This document shows, one piece after another, positions 1-9,086 of a stretch of 64,000 nucleotides of DNA. The stretch is from Clostridia bacterium (lineage in GTDB: Bacteria; Bacillota; Clostridia; Lachnospirales; Lachnospiraceae). The stretch is from NCBI GenBank assembly GCA_910575245.1, contig CAJTEN010000002.1:269185-333184 (forward strand), in the 5' to 3' direction. Under the pieces are notes generated by a model. The model worked only from the letters and a program-made list of their open reading frames with translations. It was not told where the DNA came from and did no database searches. The position numbers were made by a program, and so were the translations under genes. Position 1 is the stretch's first letter. Each line of letters starts with the position of its first letter.

Positions 1-1
1 G

Positions 2-946
2 AAGAAGTATTTTCCGGTCAAAAGCGGCATGATTGCCAAGACGGTAGGATATGTGAAAGCGGTGGACGGCGTTACCTTTAATCTGAAACGCGGCACGACC
101 ATGGGGCTTGTGGGAGAGTCCGGCTGCGGCAAGACGACCACAGGGCGGACGATCCTGAGACTGTCCGGAGAGAAGACCGGAGGGGAAGTGTTGTTTAACG
201 GTAAGGAAGTCTATGGCCTCTCCAACAAGGAAATGCGGGATATGCGGACCAAGATGCAGATCATCTTCCAGGATCCCTTCTCCAGTCTGTCACCCAGACT
301 GCCGGTAGGAGAGATTATCGGTGAGGCGGTGAGAGAGCATAATCTTGTGGGCAAAGCGGAATTTGAGGATTATATCGATCAGATCATGGACCGCTGCGGG
401 CTGCAGCCTTTCCATAAGGACCGGTATCCACATGAGTTCTCCGGCGGACAGAGGCAGCGTATCTGTATTGCACGGGCGCTTGCCCTGAATCCTGAGTTCG
501 TAGTCTGCGACGAGCCGGTATCGGCGCTGGACGTTTCCATTCAGGCACAGATCATTAACCTGTTGAAAGACCTGCAGGAGCAGTATAAACTGACGTATCT
601 GTTTATTTCCCATGACTTAAGCGTTGTGGAGCATATTTCGGATACGGTGGGCGTCATGTATCTGGGCAATCTGGTGGAGTACGGAGAGACGGCAGATATC
701 TTCCGTAACCCGCTGCACCCCTACACGAAGGCACTGTTCTCCGCGATTCCCATTCCGGACCCTGATGCGAAGATGAACCGGATTGTGCTGGAAGGCACCA
801 TTCCTTCTCCGGCAAATCCGCCCTCCGGCTGTAAGTTCCATACCCGCTGTGCCAACTGTATGGAGAAATGTAAGCAGGAGGCGCCAAAACAGAAAGAGAT
901 TGAACCCGGCCACTATGTAGTGTGCCATCTGTATGATGACCTATGA
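2..946 (+). CDS. Oligopeptide/dipeptide ABC transporter ATPase (OppF/DppF type), 5' end cut by window
   Basis: ATPase of a peptide importer; it would hydrolyse ATP on the inner face of the membrane together with an OppD-type partner that must lie upstream. The reading frame is already open at base 2 (KKYFPVKSG precedes the first ATG at 29), as in full-length OppF, so the true start is outside the window. Visible motifs: Walker [11 protein letters not shown]-loop IIFQDPFSS, signature FSGGQRQR, Walker B VVCDEP, H-loop SHDLS, then the C-terminal oligopeptide/dipeptide transporter region with four cysteines ([14 protein letters not shown]). OppF versus DppF cannot be decided. The stop overlaps the next gene (ATGA), so the two are probably translationally coupled. 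Confidence 0.93.
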   Translation, partial: KKYFPVKSGMIAKTVGYVKAVDGVTFNLKRGTTMGLVGESGCGKTTTGRTILRLSGEKTGGEVLFNGKEVYGLSNKEMRDMRTKMQIIFQDPFSSLSPRLPVGEIIGEAVREHNLVGKAEFEDYIDQIMDRCGLQPFHKDRYPHEFSGGQRQRICIARALALNPEFVVCDEPVSALDVSIQAQIINLLKDLQEQYKLTYLFISHDLSVVEHISDTVGVMYLGNLVEYGETADIFRNPLHPYTKALFSAIPIPDPDAKMNRIVLEGTIPSPANPPSGCKFHTRCANCMEKCKQEAPKQKEIEPGHYVVCHLYDDL

Positions 947-1251
947 GCCGACGGGAACAGTTTGAGGATGACGGACGTACCATTGCCGATATGAGCGGAT
1001 TGGAATCCCCCGGCTTGTTTGGCAGGCATCCCCGCTCTTTACAGAACGGAAAGAAAGATATGCACCACAGTATTTCCGGCAGCGGCAGCGCGGAAGGTGC
1101 GAGGGAGCGGCAGCCGTGGGAGGATGCACCGTTTACATGGAGAGAGCGGATGCGCTATATGGGAATGGCTCTTGGCGCGGCACTCTCGATCGCGTTTGTG
1201 TTTCTTGCCGGGCTTGCACTGGTGATCTGGCTGATTACCCTGTATGCATAA
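943..1251 (+). CDS. Small single-TM protein at the end of the peptide-transport operon
   Basis: 102 residues. The start ATG overlaps the TGA of the preceding ATPase gene, which supports real, coupled translation. The first 70 residues are polar and contain no recognised domain; the last 30 form one hydrophobic helix (GMALGAALSIAFVFLAGLAL) ending almost at the C-terminus, so most of the protein should be cytoplasmic. I do not recognise the family. It may be a small accessory subunit of the transporter, inferred only from position. Confidence 0.7.
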   Translation: MSRREQFEDDGRTIADMSGLESPGLFGRHPRSLQNGKKDMHHSISGSGSAEGARERQPWEDAPFTWRERMRYMGMALGAALSIAFVFLAGLALVIWLITLYA

Positions 1252-1366
1252 GTGCGCCATTCCAGGTTGCCAGCGGCGAGGGGCAGATTCTTTCTTGACC
1301 GAATTTACAAACATTCTTGCAAACAATAAAGAAATTAGTTAATCAACAGGTATAAGGTCTGTATAT

Positions 1367-1407
1367 GCACTGTGGCTTTGACAATCGGTCGGGCCACAGT
1401 GCTTTTT
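1367..1407 (+). terminator. Intrinsic terminator after the peptide-transport operon
   Basis: Stem GCACTGTGGC / GGCCACAGTGC with a loop of about 15 nt, followed by TTTTTATT. Confidence 0.85.
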
Positions 1408-1452
1408 ATTGTAAAACAGTGGGATTATTTAAAAAACGGCGGAATGCTGAAC

Positions 1453-1641
1453 CAATGTCATTAAGTTAAGTCTATACACAGCGTCTGATATGATAGGATT
1501 CTCCTGAGGGGCATTGGAAAACGCCGGTACTTAATGAGGTTTTTCACGAATTTAGTACCGCTGCGTTTGGAACTGAGCGGAAGCGCGTCCTTAGGAGATT
1601 CCTATCATGTCAGGCGCGTCCGGCTTAACTTAATGACATTG
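1453..1641. mobile_element. MITE-like palindromic element, 189 bp, copy 1 (IS4-like ends)
   Basis: Perfect 18-bp terminal inverted repeats (CAATGTCATTAAGTTAAG at the left, its complement at the right). The same 10 bp, AATGCTGAAC, stands on both sides (1443-1452 and 1642-1651), so this is a target-site duplication. The interior is also self-complementary almost throughout. No ORF. A second 189-bp copy lies at 29837-30025. The end sequence resembles the IS4 terminal repeat (AATG..C...AGTTAAG), and IS4-group elements make duplications of about 10-12 bp; mobilisation by an IS4-type transposase elsewhere in the genome is therefore inferred. Confidence 0.85.
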
Positions 1642-1763
1642 AATGCTGAACTGTTACGCAAAGGGACTTATCGTGGAACTCGAACATTGAAATGAATACG
1701 AATATATGATAAAGTGAAAATGGGTGTTTTTTCGGGGAGGAAAGGTTTATATTCAATTTTTTC

Positions 1764-1774
1764 GGGGGGGGGGG
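1764..1774 (+). repeat. G11 homopolymer just upstream of the response-regulator start
   Basis: Eleven consecutive G after TTTTTTC, 9 bases before a TTG start at 1784. A similar TTTTTTCGGGG string lies at 1728-1738. The tract doubles as the SD, so length changes would alter SD spacing. It may equally be an assembly problem. Confidence 0.6.
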
Positions 1775-1783
1775 TATTCCGTT

Positions 1784-1993
1784 TTGAAGATTATCATTGT
1801 TGAGGATGAGACAATCATCAGAAACGGTTTGGTGAAACATATATCCTGGGAAAGTCTTGGGATCAATGAAATAAAGGTGGCTGCGAATACACAGGAAGCG
1901 CTCTCGATCTGTGAGAGTTATGTTCCGGATATAGTGGTGTCCGATACAATCCATCAATCAGGCTCTGGCTTTCGTGGGAAGTTATATCCATAA
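1784..1993 (+). pseudogene. Response regulator fragment (YesN/AraC type), receiver N-terminal half only
   Basis: From the TTG at 1784 the frame reads KIIIVEDETIIRNGLVKHISW... up to DIVVSD, that is, receiver strands up to and including the phospho-acceptor Asp. The reading then runs into unrelated sequence and stops at 1993. The rest of the receiver and the AraC-type DNA-binding domain expected in this family (about 250-540 residues) are missing. The homologous sequence jumps directly to the sensor part of the kinase that follows, so a deletion between about 1945 and 1955 joined the two genes in different frames. Non-functional as a regulator. Confidence 0.75.
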
Positions 1994-3602
1994 TATGGAA
2001 TATCTTGCGGAAATGGTGGAGAATAACGGGGAGATCTATGGAATCCTTTCAGACAAGGAATTTACAGGGACGAGAAAGCTGGATGAACAATATCAGGAAT
2101 TCTATACGCTGAACAGGACATTCGCTTCTCTGGAGTTTTCCAATGCCCTGTACCGGTTCGGCTTATATATACCTGAGGATATTATTTATGCGAGTAATCA
2201 GTATTATCTTTTCCCGAATACGAGACTGGAAGAACGGGATGACTATGACCGTATGACAGAGTATTTCTCCCTGGGCAGAGATTATCTTGCGCTCAGTGAA
2301 GAGAGAAAAGAGATCGGATCCATGGATACCTCCAATATGCTGACGCTGTATCATCAGATTAAGGACGGCAATGGGGATAAGACTCTGGGAGTATGCAGCG
2401 TCAGTATCGATGGAGAACGGATTGCCCGCGTAATGGAGAATGCCAATATCACTTCCAACGGGTTGGTATATCTGGTTAATGCTGAGGGTGAAGGCGTGGT
2501 TTCGTCCAACGAGACCTTGTTTGAGAAGTTAAAAGAGCAGGATTCCCAGTTGCCTTCAGGGGTGGGAAATGCCTGGGAAGCTGTCCGGATAGGACGGACT
2601 TCCTATTATGCGGATAGAAAAGATATAGAAAATACAGGATGGCAGATGGTGTCCCTGATCCCTGCAAGTGAATATGACGGGCAGTTCCGCAGTCTGGTCA
2701 TGAGCGCTATGGTGGCAGTGGTCGTTATGATGATTACGATCATGGGAGTATCGTGCTTTCTGTCCAATTATTATGTGGGCAGGCTTAAAAAACTGAGTAT
2801 GGAAATGCAGCATCTGCAGGAGGGTGATTTTACCGTGCAGCTCCCTTCCGTTCAACAGGGGGATGAGGTGGAGGAAGTATACCGGAACTTTAACTTCATG
2901 GTGGGAGAAGTCCGAAGGCTTCTAAGGGAACATTTTGAACTCGGTAAGGATGCCAGGGTGGCGGAGCTGCGTGCACTGCAGGCACAGATTAATCCTCATT
3001 TCCTGTATAACACGCTGGATCTGATCAACTGGATTGCTATGGACTACGAGGCGGAGGACATTGAGAAGATCGCCTGGAATCTGGCGCGGTTTTACCGTCT
3101 GAGCCTGAACCACGGGAAGGATCTGATCAGTATCGGCGAAGAGGCTGAGCACGTGCAGGTGTATATCAATATTCAGAAATTCCACTATGACGATGCGGTT
3201 CATCTGGAAGTGGATGTTCCGGAGGAGTTGAAAGGGCTGGCATGCCTTAATATTATTTTACAGCCCTTCGTGGAGAATGCGATTATCCATGGCATAGGGG
3301 AAAGGGCGGAAATCAGGCAGTGCTCCATAGCCATTAAGGTACGGCGTCAGGGGGATAACATTCTGTTTTCGGTAAAAGATGACGGGCCGGGTATGACCAG
3401 TCAGCAGATGAAGGATGCCGTAGATCTTAATATCAACCAGATCAAGGGCGGATATGGAATCAAGAATATTAATTTCCGGATCAAATTGTGCTTCGGGGAA
3501 GAATATGGCGTCAGATATGAAAGTGTTCTGGGAAAAGGGACAACAGCGTTTATCCTGATCCCGGCGATGACGATGGAAGAGGCGGAAGACAAGATTATGT
3601 AA
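1974..3602 (+). CDS. Sensor histidine kinase (YesM/LytS-like his_kinase family), N-terminus lost
   Basis: 542 residues from a GTG with no clear SD. Order: extracytoplasmic sensor remnant (about 1-240), one TM helix (VMSAMVAVVVMMITIMGVSC), HAMP (about 265-320), phospho-acceptor box QINPHFLYNTLD, then HATPase_c with PFVENAIIHGI, DDGPGM and GYGIKNI. Family members start with a first TM helix before the sensor domain; here it is absent. The homologous part (NQALAFVGSYIHNMEYL) extends upstream of the GTG to about 1953, where it meets the response-regulator fragment. The catalytic half is intact, but without TM1 the sensor cannot be exported normally. Probably a decaying regulator of the sugar operon that follows. 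Confidence 0.8.
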   Translation: MGSYIHNMEYLAEMVENNGEIYGILSDKEFTGTRKLDEQYQEFYTLNRTFASLEFSNALYRFGLYIPEDIIYASNQYYLFPNTRLEERDDYDRMTEYFSLGRDYLALSEERKEIGSMDTSNMLTLYHQIKDGNGDKTLGVCSVSIDGERIARVMENANITSNGLVYLVNAEGEGVVSSNETLFEKLKEQDSQLPSGVGNAWEAVRIGRTSYYADRKDIENTGWQMVSLIPASEYDGQFRSLVMSAMVAVVVMMITIMGVSCFLSNYYVGRLKKLSMEMQHLQEGDFTVQLPSVQQGDEVEEVYRNFNFMVGEVRRLLREHFELGKDARVAELRALQAQINPHFLYNTLDLINWIAMDYEAEDIEKIAWNLARFYRLSLNHGKDLISIGEEAEHVQVYINIQKFHYDDAVHLEVDVPEELKGLACLNIILQPFVENAIIHGIGERAEIRQCSIAIKVRRQGDNILFSVKDDGPGMTSQQMKDAVDLNINQIKGGYGIKNINFRIKLCFGEEYGVRYESVLGKGTTAFILIPAMTMEEAEDKIM

Positions 3603-3813
3603 TGACTTGAAGTGGATTATACCAGGTAACATTGTAGTCTGCTGAATTGTTATGATATTCGGATATATATTGAAATTCCAGGGGAAATTAGCGGAGAAAA
3701 ATCATACGGGACGTATCCTTGCAGAGGGGATTGGATATGATAAAAAGACGAAAGTACATTCCTGCATGGTGGAGGTGTTGGTGTAAAGGGCAACATAGGG
3801 AACAAGTACGGAA

Positions 3814-3849
3814 GACTGCTACAGTTTATGGTAGCGGTCTTTTTTTTTG
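3814..3849 (+). terminator. Intrinsic terminator after the kinase
   Basis: Stem GACTGCTAC / GTAGCGGTC with a short loop, followed by nine T. The remaining space up to 4066 is AT-rich and shows no convincing gene. Confidence 0.85.
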
Positions 3850-4066
3850 TGGGGTTTGTATAGATAATGTGTCCAAATGGTTTTAAGATATTAAATTGTG
3901 ACGAAAAAGAGCAGGTGTATGATATAAACCGGCTTTTTTCTTTTTTTAAATCGAAAATCCTGGCTGTATTTCGTCATTTAGATCATGAAAATAAAAAAAT
4001 ACCGGAAGAAAATAAACAAAAAGCAAAAAAACATAAAATTTTCCTTAATTTCATAATTTTGATACA

Positions 4067-4095
4067 TTCAAATTGCACAAAAAACTTCTTATAAT
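4067..4095 (+). promoter_or_regulatory. Candidate SigA promoter of the sugar ABC operon
   Basis: TTCAAA, 17-bp spacer, TATAAT (4090-4095). This places the start of transcription near 4102, about 105 nt before the first permease gene. Confidence 0.55.
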
Positions 4096-4116
4096 TCTTA
4101 TATCGTTTATTGAACA

Positions 4117-4130
4117 AGAAAGCGTTTCCA
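4117..4130 (+). promoter_or_regulatory. cre-like site (CcpA operator)
   Basis: AGAAAGCGTTTCCA agrees with the cre consensus TGWAARCGYTWNCW at 13 of 14 positions. It lies about 15-28 nt downstream of the predicted start point, where bound CcpA would act as a roadblock. This predicts glucose repression of the operon. Confidence 0.6.
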
Positions 4131-4207
4131 GAAAATACTTCCTGCAGACAAATGAAAGTTACATAGCAGTGAGACTCACAAAAATCAATCAAGTAAGGAG
4201 GGTATCC

Positions 4208-5128
4208 ATGAAAAAAGAAGGCTTCTTATATGAATTTAAGAAGAACAAAGCACTTTTTGCCATGGCGGCGCCTGCGTTTATTTTGGTTCTCGTCATGTCG
4301 TATTTTCCCATGAGCGGTCTGGTACTGGCATTTAAGGAGTATCAGTACAATCTGGGTGTGTTCGGCAGTCCGTGGAACGGGTTGCAGAACTTCGGCTATC
4401 TGTTCAATTCAGGAACCGGCTGGCTGATTACCAGAAACACAATTCTGTACAATTTACTGAATCTTATTACTTCACAGCTTCTGGCAGTTGTGATCGCGAT
4501 TTTTATTACTGAGATACGTGCAAAATATTTTAAAAAGGTAACGCAGACCGTTATTCTTCTGCCCTATTTTATTTTCTGGGTTGTAGTAGGCGTTTTCGTG
4601 TTCTCTATTTTCAATTATGAGACGGGTTTGATCAATACCATGATCAGTTCACTTGGCGGCGAGAAGATCAACTTCTACATGATGCCGATGGCATGGCCGA
4701 TCATTATCTGTGCATTTAATGCCTGGAAATGGACGGGATATAATTCGGTTATCTATATCGCGGCAGTTACCGGCGTGGACGGCGAGATCAACGAAGCGGC
4801 GGAAATCGACGGCGCTACGATCTTCCAGCGGATCCGGTATATTACCTTACCTTCCATCAGGCCTACGCTTGTGACAATGGTTCTGCTCCAGATTGGACGG
4901 ATCCTTCGCGGCGATTTTGAGATGTTCTATCAGATCGTAGGAAATAACGGTCAGTTATTCAATGCGACAGACGTTATTGATACCTATGTATTTCGTTCCT
5001 TGATCACGAATCCTGATATTGGTATGACGGCGGCAGCTACATTCTATCAGTCTGTACTTTGCTTCGCGATCATCATGATCGTAAATACGGTTGTGAAGAA
5101 GATTGACGAAGACTATGCGCTGTTCTAA
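4208..5128 (+). CDS. Sugar ABC transporter permease (LplB/YtcP-partner type)
   Basis: 306 residues. Start chosen at 4208 (MKKEGFLYEFKKNKALF) because of the SD AAGGAGG 8 nt upstream. Six hydrophobic segments fit the MalF/LplB-like permease fold. The cytoplasmic EAA loop reads EINEAAEIDGATIFQRIRYI and contacts the ATPase. No ATPase is encoded here; members of this CUT1 subgroup commonly share one MsmX-type ATPase encoded elsewhere. First gene of a permease-permease-lipoprotein operon. Confidence 0.9.
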   Translation: MKKEGFLYEFKKNKALFAMAAPAFILVLVMSYFPMSGLVLAFKEYQYNLGVFGSPWNGLQNFGYLFNSGTGWLITRNTILYNLLNLITSQLLAVVIAIFITEIRAKYFKKVTQTVILLPYFIFWVVVGVFVFSIFNYETGLINTMISSLGGEKINFYMMPMAWPIIICAFNAWKWTGYNSVIYIAAVTGVDGEINEAAEIDGATIFQRIRYITLPSIRPTLVTMVLLQIGRILRGDFEMFYQIVGNNGQLFNATDVIDTYVFRSLITNPDIGMTAAATFYQSVLCFAIIMIVNTVVKKIDEDYALF

Positions 5129-5142
5129 GGGGAGGGAATATT

Positions 5143-5631
5143 ATGGCGAATAAAGATAAAGATTTAATGATGTCGGCGCCGCGCAAGATTAAGCTGAGCG
5201 CTTCATCCAGAGCATTCTATATAATTTGTTATGTAAATAACATCCCGTTTTCGCTGATTGAATCCGCGAAACTGGACGGTGCAGGTGAGTGGAGGATTTT
5301 CTTTACGATCGTCTTCCCGCTTTTGAAATCGGGACTTGCGACTGTTGGACTGTTCCTCGCTCTGGGCTATTGGAATGACTGGTATAATGCGATGCTGTAT
5401 ATGAGTACCGAGGAGAAATATCCCCTGCAGTATATGCTGTATTCCATTCAGCAACAGACACAGGCACTTGCCAGAATCGCCGCACAGGCAGGGATTCAGG
5501 TAGCGAATCTGCCGTCCAACTCACTGAAACTTGCAATGGCAGTGGTTGCCACCGGACCGATTGTTATTGTTTATCCGTTCGTGCAGAGGTATTTCATTGC
5601 AGGTATTACTATCGGTTCTGTTAAGGGTTAA
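5143..5631 (+). pseudogene. Second sugar ABC permease (LplC type) with a large internal in-frame deletion
   Basis: 162 residues where the family has about 295. The first 25 residues (MANKDKDLMMSAPRKIKLSA...) are the normal cytoplasmic N-terminus. The sequence then jumps straight to NNIPFSLIESAKLDGAGEWRI, which is the EAA loop normally found near residue 190, and continues to a normal C-terminus (FIAGITIGSVKG). About 130 residues, covering TM1 to TM4, are missing at about 5229. The frame is kept, so a stable product may still be made, but it should not form a channel with its partner. Spacing from the first permease (14 nt, SD GGGGAGGG) is normal. Confidence 0.75.
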
Positions 5632-5712
5632 TTGACAGAATAATATCATCTTTGTTATTTGGCCATATTTTTGGCGTAAAATAAAACTGCACAATTTTAA
5701 GGAGGTAAAGGA

Positions 5713-7248
5713 ATGAAAAAGAAACTGGTTGCAGCATTGCTGGCAGCAACAATGACACTTGGTTTACTTGCAGGCTGTGGATCTTCGGGTGACACATCTT
5801 CTTCAGGGGATGCAGCATCATCCGGAAGTTCTTCGGAGGCAGGTGCATCGGGAGAGGTTGATACCTCAAAAGAAGTCGAATTGGTTATGTACGTTATCAG
5901 TGACAGGCCGGCAGGACAGGATATCGTAGATGAGAATATTAACGCTATTCTGAAAGAAAAGCTGAACTGTACCCTGAAGATTAATTGGATTGGCTGGGCA
6001 GAATACGCACAGAAGTATCCACTGTTGTTCTCATCGGGCGAAGAATTTGATATGGCATACTGCGCAGGATGGCTTGGTTTTACAAGTCTTGCACAGAGAG
6101 GTGCATTTATGGCATTGGACGAAATGCTTCCCACTTATGCGCCGGATAACTATGCAATGCAGTCGGAATCTGCACTGCAGCAGGCAACCGTAAACGATAA
6201 ACTGTATGCGGTTCCGACACTTCTTCCCACTTATACATCTTACGGAAGTATATATCGTGGTGACATTGCAGCAGAAGCAGGCATTACGGATACGATTGAT
6301 ACCTTTGAAGAAGTAGAACAGTTTGCAGACTATGTTGTGGCAAATCATCCGGAGATGGAGGCAATCGACCAATATTCCGCAGGTCCGGAGTTGTCGCTCG
6401 TCTGGACCAGAATGAACGGGCTGATGGATGTTGATTCCAATATACGATATCTTTTCTGTGATCCTTCGGAGGAGCATCCGACTGTGAAGGCGCTTTATGA
6501 TCTTGATGGGGCGGTAGAATTCTATCAGATGTGCAAGAACTGGAGTGATAAGGGTTATTGGAGCAAGTCGGCGTTGGCGGATACGGATTCCCAGAAGACG
6601 CAGAACGGTAAGGCAGCGATGCGTTTCCATAATATTGACTCCTGGTCAGGCCTTACGGTTTTGCATCCTGAGTGGGATTTCCAGTTTGGCACTATGACAA
6701 GCGATGTTGCACATTTACCATATACGCAGGACTGTATGGTAATTTCCAATACATCTAAGAATCCTGAAAGAGCGCTCGCGTTCTGGAATCTGGTAACAAC
6801 AGACCAGGAAGTATATGATGCATTCTATTATGGAGTTCTCGGAACAAGCTATGAGTTGAATGATGAAGGACAGTTCACGGTTCTGGATACTGATCTGTAT
6901 GCTACCAGCGCAATGTGGGCTGCACGTACTCTGGATCTGAACCGTAACCAGGCAGGTGTTCCCGAGTCTTACGATACTATCCGTGCCGGATGGGAAGAGA
7001 CGATTAAAGAAGGCGTCGGCTCAGAGAAGTTCACCGGTTTCGTAATGGATACTTCGAGTATCAGCACAGAAGTTGCGGCATGTACCAATGCAAGACAGCA
7101 GTATGGATGGCCGCTGGAACTGGGATATACGGAGGATGTGGAAGCGTCTATCGAAGAATACAGAACTGCTATGCAGGCTGCAGGTATCGATACGGTGATC
7201 GAGGAATGCCAGAAACAGCTGGATGCCTATCTTGCAGGGTTGGAATAA
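5713..7248 (+). CDS. Extracellular sugar-binding lipoprotein (LplA-like, ABC solute-binding family 1)
   Basis: 511 residues, SD AAGGAGG. Signal peptide of type II: MKKKLVAALLAATMTLGLLAGC with lipobox LLAGC, then a Ser/Gly-rich linker. The body has the solute-binding family 1 fold, with the DUF3502-like C-terminal region seen in LplA homologues. It should deliver an oligosaccharide to the two permeases encoded just upstream. The neighbouring GH43 and GH5 enzymes suggest xylo- or mixed gluco-oligosaccharides; the ligand is inferred, not seen. Confidence 0.88.
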   Translation: MKKKLVAALLAATMTLGLLAGCGSSGDTSSSGDAASSGSSSEAGASGEVDTSKEVELVMYVISDRPAGQDIVDENINAILKEKLNCTLKINWIGWAEYAQKYPLLFSSGEEFDMAYCAGWLGFTSLAQRGAFMALDEMLPTYAPDNYAMQSESALQQATVNDKLYAVPTLLPTYTSYGSIYRGDIAAEAGITDTIDTFEEVEQFADYVVANHPEMEAIDQYSAGPELSLVWTRMNGLMDVDSNIRYLFCDPSEEHPTVKALYDLDGAVEFYQMCKNWSDKGYWSKSALADTDSQKTQNGKAAMRFHNIDSWSGLTVLHPEWDFQFGTMTSDVAHLPYTQDCMVISNTSKNPERALAFWNLVTTDQEVYDAFYYGVLGTSYELNDEGQFTVLDTDLYATSAMWAARTLDLNRNQAGVPESYDTIRAGWEETIKEGVGSEKFTGFVMDTSSISTEVAACTNARQQYGWPLELGYTEDVEASIEEYRTAMQAAGIDTVIEECQKQLDAYLAGLE

Positions 7249-7290
7249 AAAGGTGTATTGTGTTGGGGGATATAGTTCTTTAGAGGGAAA

Positions 7291-7323
7291 TGGGGTTGAT
7301 GAGTGTTTGTCAGCCCCGTTTTC
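7291..7323 (+). terminator. Terminator after the binding-protein gene
   Basis: Stem GGGGTTGA / TCAGCCCC with an 11-nt loop, followed by GTTTTCTG. It may be partial, with read-through into the GH43 gene. Confidence 0.65.
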
Positions 7324-7439
7324 TGTAAAACAAAATATCTGATCACAGGGAAGCCGCAGGCCGAACTGTTGCGAAGGAGGCTGTGAACAGAGCCAGATTG
7401 TAAAGCTTGTGGCGACAGGAAGAAAGGAGAAGATGTGAA

Positions 7440-9086
7440 ATGATACATAATCCGATCATACCAGGGTTTAACCCGGATCCATGTATCTGCAGAAAGGGAG
7501 ATGACTATTATCTGGCGGTCTCCACTTTTGAGTGGTTTCCGGGAATCCCGGTCTATCATTCGAGAGATTTGAAGCATTGGGAGCTGCTGACCCATGTCCT
7601 GACAGACGATGCGGCGGTGGATTTGAAGAAGCTGCCCTCGGCCAAAGGGATCTGGGCGCCCTGTCTGACATACTGCGAGCAGGAGGGTATGTTTTATGTA
7701 GTTTACGGTGTGATGAATTCCATGAACGCACGGTATTTCGACGTGGATAATTTCCTGATCACGGCCAGAGATATCTGTGGGCCGTGGAGTGAGCCGGTCT
7801 ATCTGCACAGTTCCGGTTTCGATGCCTCCATCCTGCATGATGATGACGGCAGGAATTATGTGGTTTCCCTGGACTGGGAGACAAGAGCCGGATATGAGAA
7901 GCCGGGCGCGATCTGTATGGTGGAATACTCCCCGGAGAAGAAGGGAATCCTTGGCTATCCGAGACGTGTCTGGCACGGCGGAACAGACAGAGGGTGTATC
8001 GAGGCGCCGCATCTGACCAAACGGAACGGGTATTATTATCTGATGTGTGCGGAGGGCGGAACCGGCTATAACCATTGCGTTACAATGGGACGGTCGCAGA
8101 ATGTCTGGGGACCCTATGAAAGAGATCCGCAGAATCCGATCGTGACCAGTACGCCAGGAGATTCCAACGAGAGAAGTGACCCGGATCATCTGAAACCGAA
8201 ATATTTCAATCCGGATTCTGTCCTGCAGAAGTCGGGACACGGCAGTTACGTGGAGCTTCCCACTGGAGAGGTTTATCTGGTTCATCTGACTTCCAGGCCT
8301 TTTGTGCCGGAACTGCGCTGTACACTGGGCAGGGAGACGGCAATCCAGAAGATGATGTGGACACAGGACGGCTGGCTGCGCATGGCGGACGGCGGCAGCC
8401 TGGCACAGGTGGAAGTGCCGGAGAGCAGTCTGCCGGAATATCCGCTGCCGACGATCCCTGACTTCGATGATTTCGACGAAGCGACACTGGGGAACTTTTA
8501 CTATGCACCGCGTATCATGCCGGAGCGCTTCGCGGATGTGACGGCGAGGCCAGGGTATGTGCGCCTGCGCGGGCAGGAGTCCCGCACTTCCCTGAATAAA
8601 GTCAGTATCCTGGCGCGTAAACTGACCAGTGTCTATGCAAGGATCACGACGAAGATGGAATTCCGTCCCGAGGTGCATCAACATAGTGCAGGGTTGATCC
8701 TGTATTATGACAATATGAATTATGTAAACCTACGGAAATATTACAGCGAAACGCTGGGACAGGGAGCTCTGTCCGTGATCCAGATTGAAAACGGTGAGAA
8801 GACGGAATTCTTAAACAGCCGTGTGGCAGTGGAAGATTGTCCGGTTTATCTGCGCCTGCAGATCCAGGGAAGGAAATCCTGGTTTGAGTGGAGTTATGAC
8901 GGGGAAACGTACCGGCAGATCGGAATGATATTCGATACCACGAAATATTCGGATGAGTATTGCAAATACGGAGAGTTCACCGGAGCGATGGTGGGAATCA
9001 CCTGTGCGGATAAGGTGAAACACAGCCATTACGCAGACTTTGATTTCTTTGAGTATGTGGCGGACCTGGAGAAGCCGGTGGATTGA
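7440..9086 (+). CDS. GH43 beta-xylosidase / alpha-L-arabinofuranosidase
   Basis: 548 residues from ATG 7440 (SD AAAGGAG 10 nt upstream; longer versions in frame have no SD). The five-bladed propeller of GH43 is recognised by IIPGFNPDPCICRKGDDYY (catalytic base Asp in NPDP), by the SFDAS-like segment GFDASILHDDDG (pKa-modulating Asp) and by RGCIEAPHL (general acid Glu). The C-terminal 200 residues match the beta-sandwich typical of the XynB-like subgroup. There is no signal peptide, so it is cytoplasmic and should act on imported short xylo-oligosaccharides. Xylosidase versus arabinofuranosidase cannot be settled by eye. Confidence 0.92.
   Translation: MIHNPIIPGFNPDPCICRKGDDYYLAVSTFEWFPGIPVYHSRDLKHWELLTHVLTDDAAVDLKKLPSAKGIWAPCLTYCEQEGMFYVVYGVMNSMNARYFDVDNFLITARDICGPWSEPVYLHSSGFDASILHDDDGRNYVVSLDWETRAGYEKPGAICMVEYSPEKKGILGYPRRVWHGGTDRGCIEAPHLTKRNGYYYLMCAEGGTGYNHCVTMGRSQNVWGPYERDPQNPIVTSTPGDSNERSDPDHLKPKYFNPDSVLQKSGHGSYVELPTGEVYLVHLTSRPFVPELRCTLGRETAIQKMMWTQDGWLRMADGGSLAQVEVPESSLPEYPLPTIPDFDDFDEATLGNFYYAPRIMPERFADVTARPGYVRLRGQESRTSLNKVSILARKLTSVYARITTKMEFRPEVHQHSAGLILYYDNMNYVNLRKYYSETLGQGALSVIQIENGEKTEFLNSRVAVEDCPVYLRLQIQGRKSWFEWSYDGETYRQIGMIFDTTKYSDEYCKYGEFTGAMVGITCADKVKHSHYADFDFFEYVADLEKPVD

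Noticed and set aside
3867-4094. Plus-strand ORF of 75 codons in the AT-rich leader of the sugar operon
   Set aside because: No SD, Lys/Phe-rich composition typical of AT-rich noncoding DNA, and it overlaps the candidate promoter.
7227-8684. Minus-strand ORF of 485 codons opposite the GH43 gene
   Set aside because: The opposite strand encodes unmistakable GH43 motifs; the antisense translation is Arg/His-rich without any family pattern.
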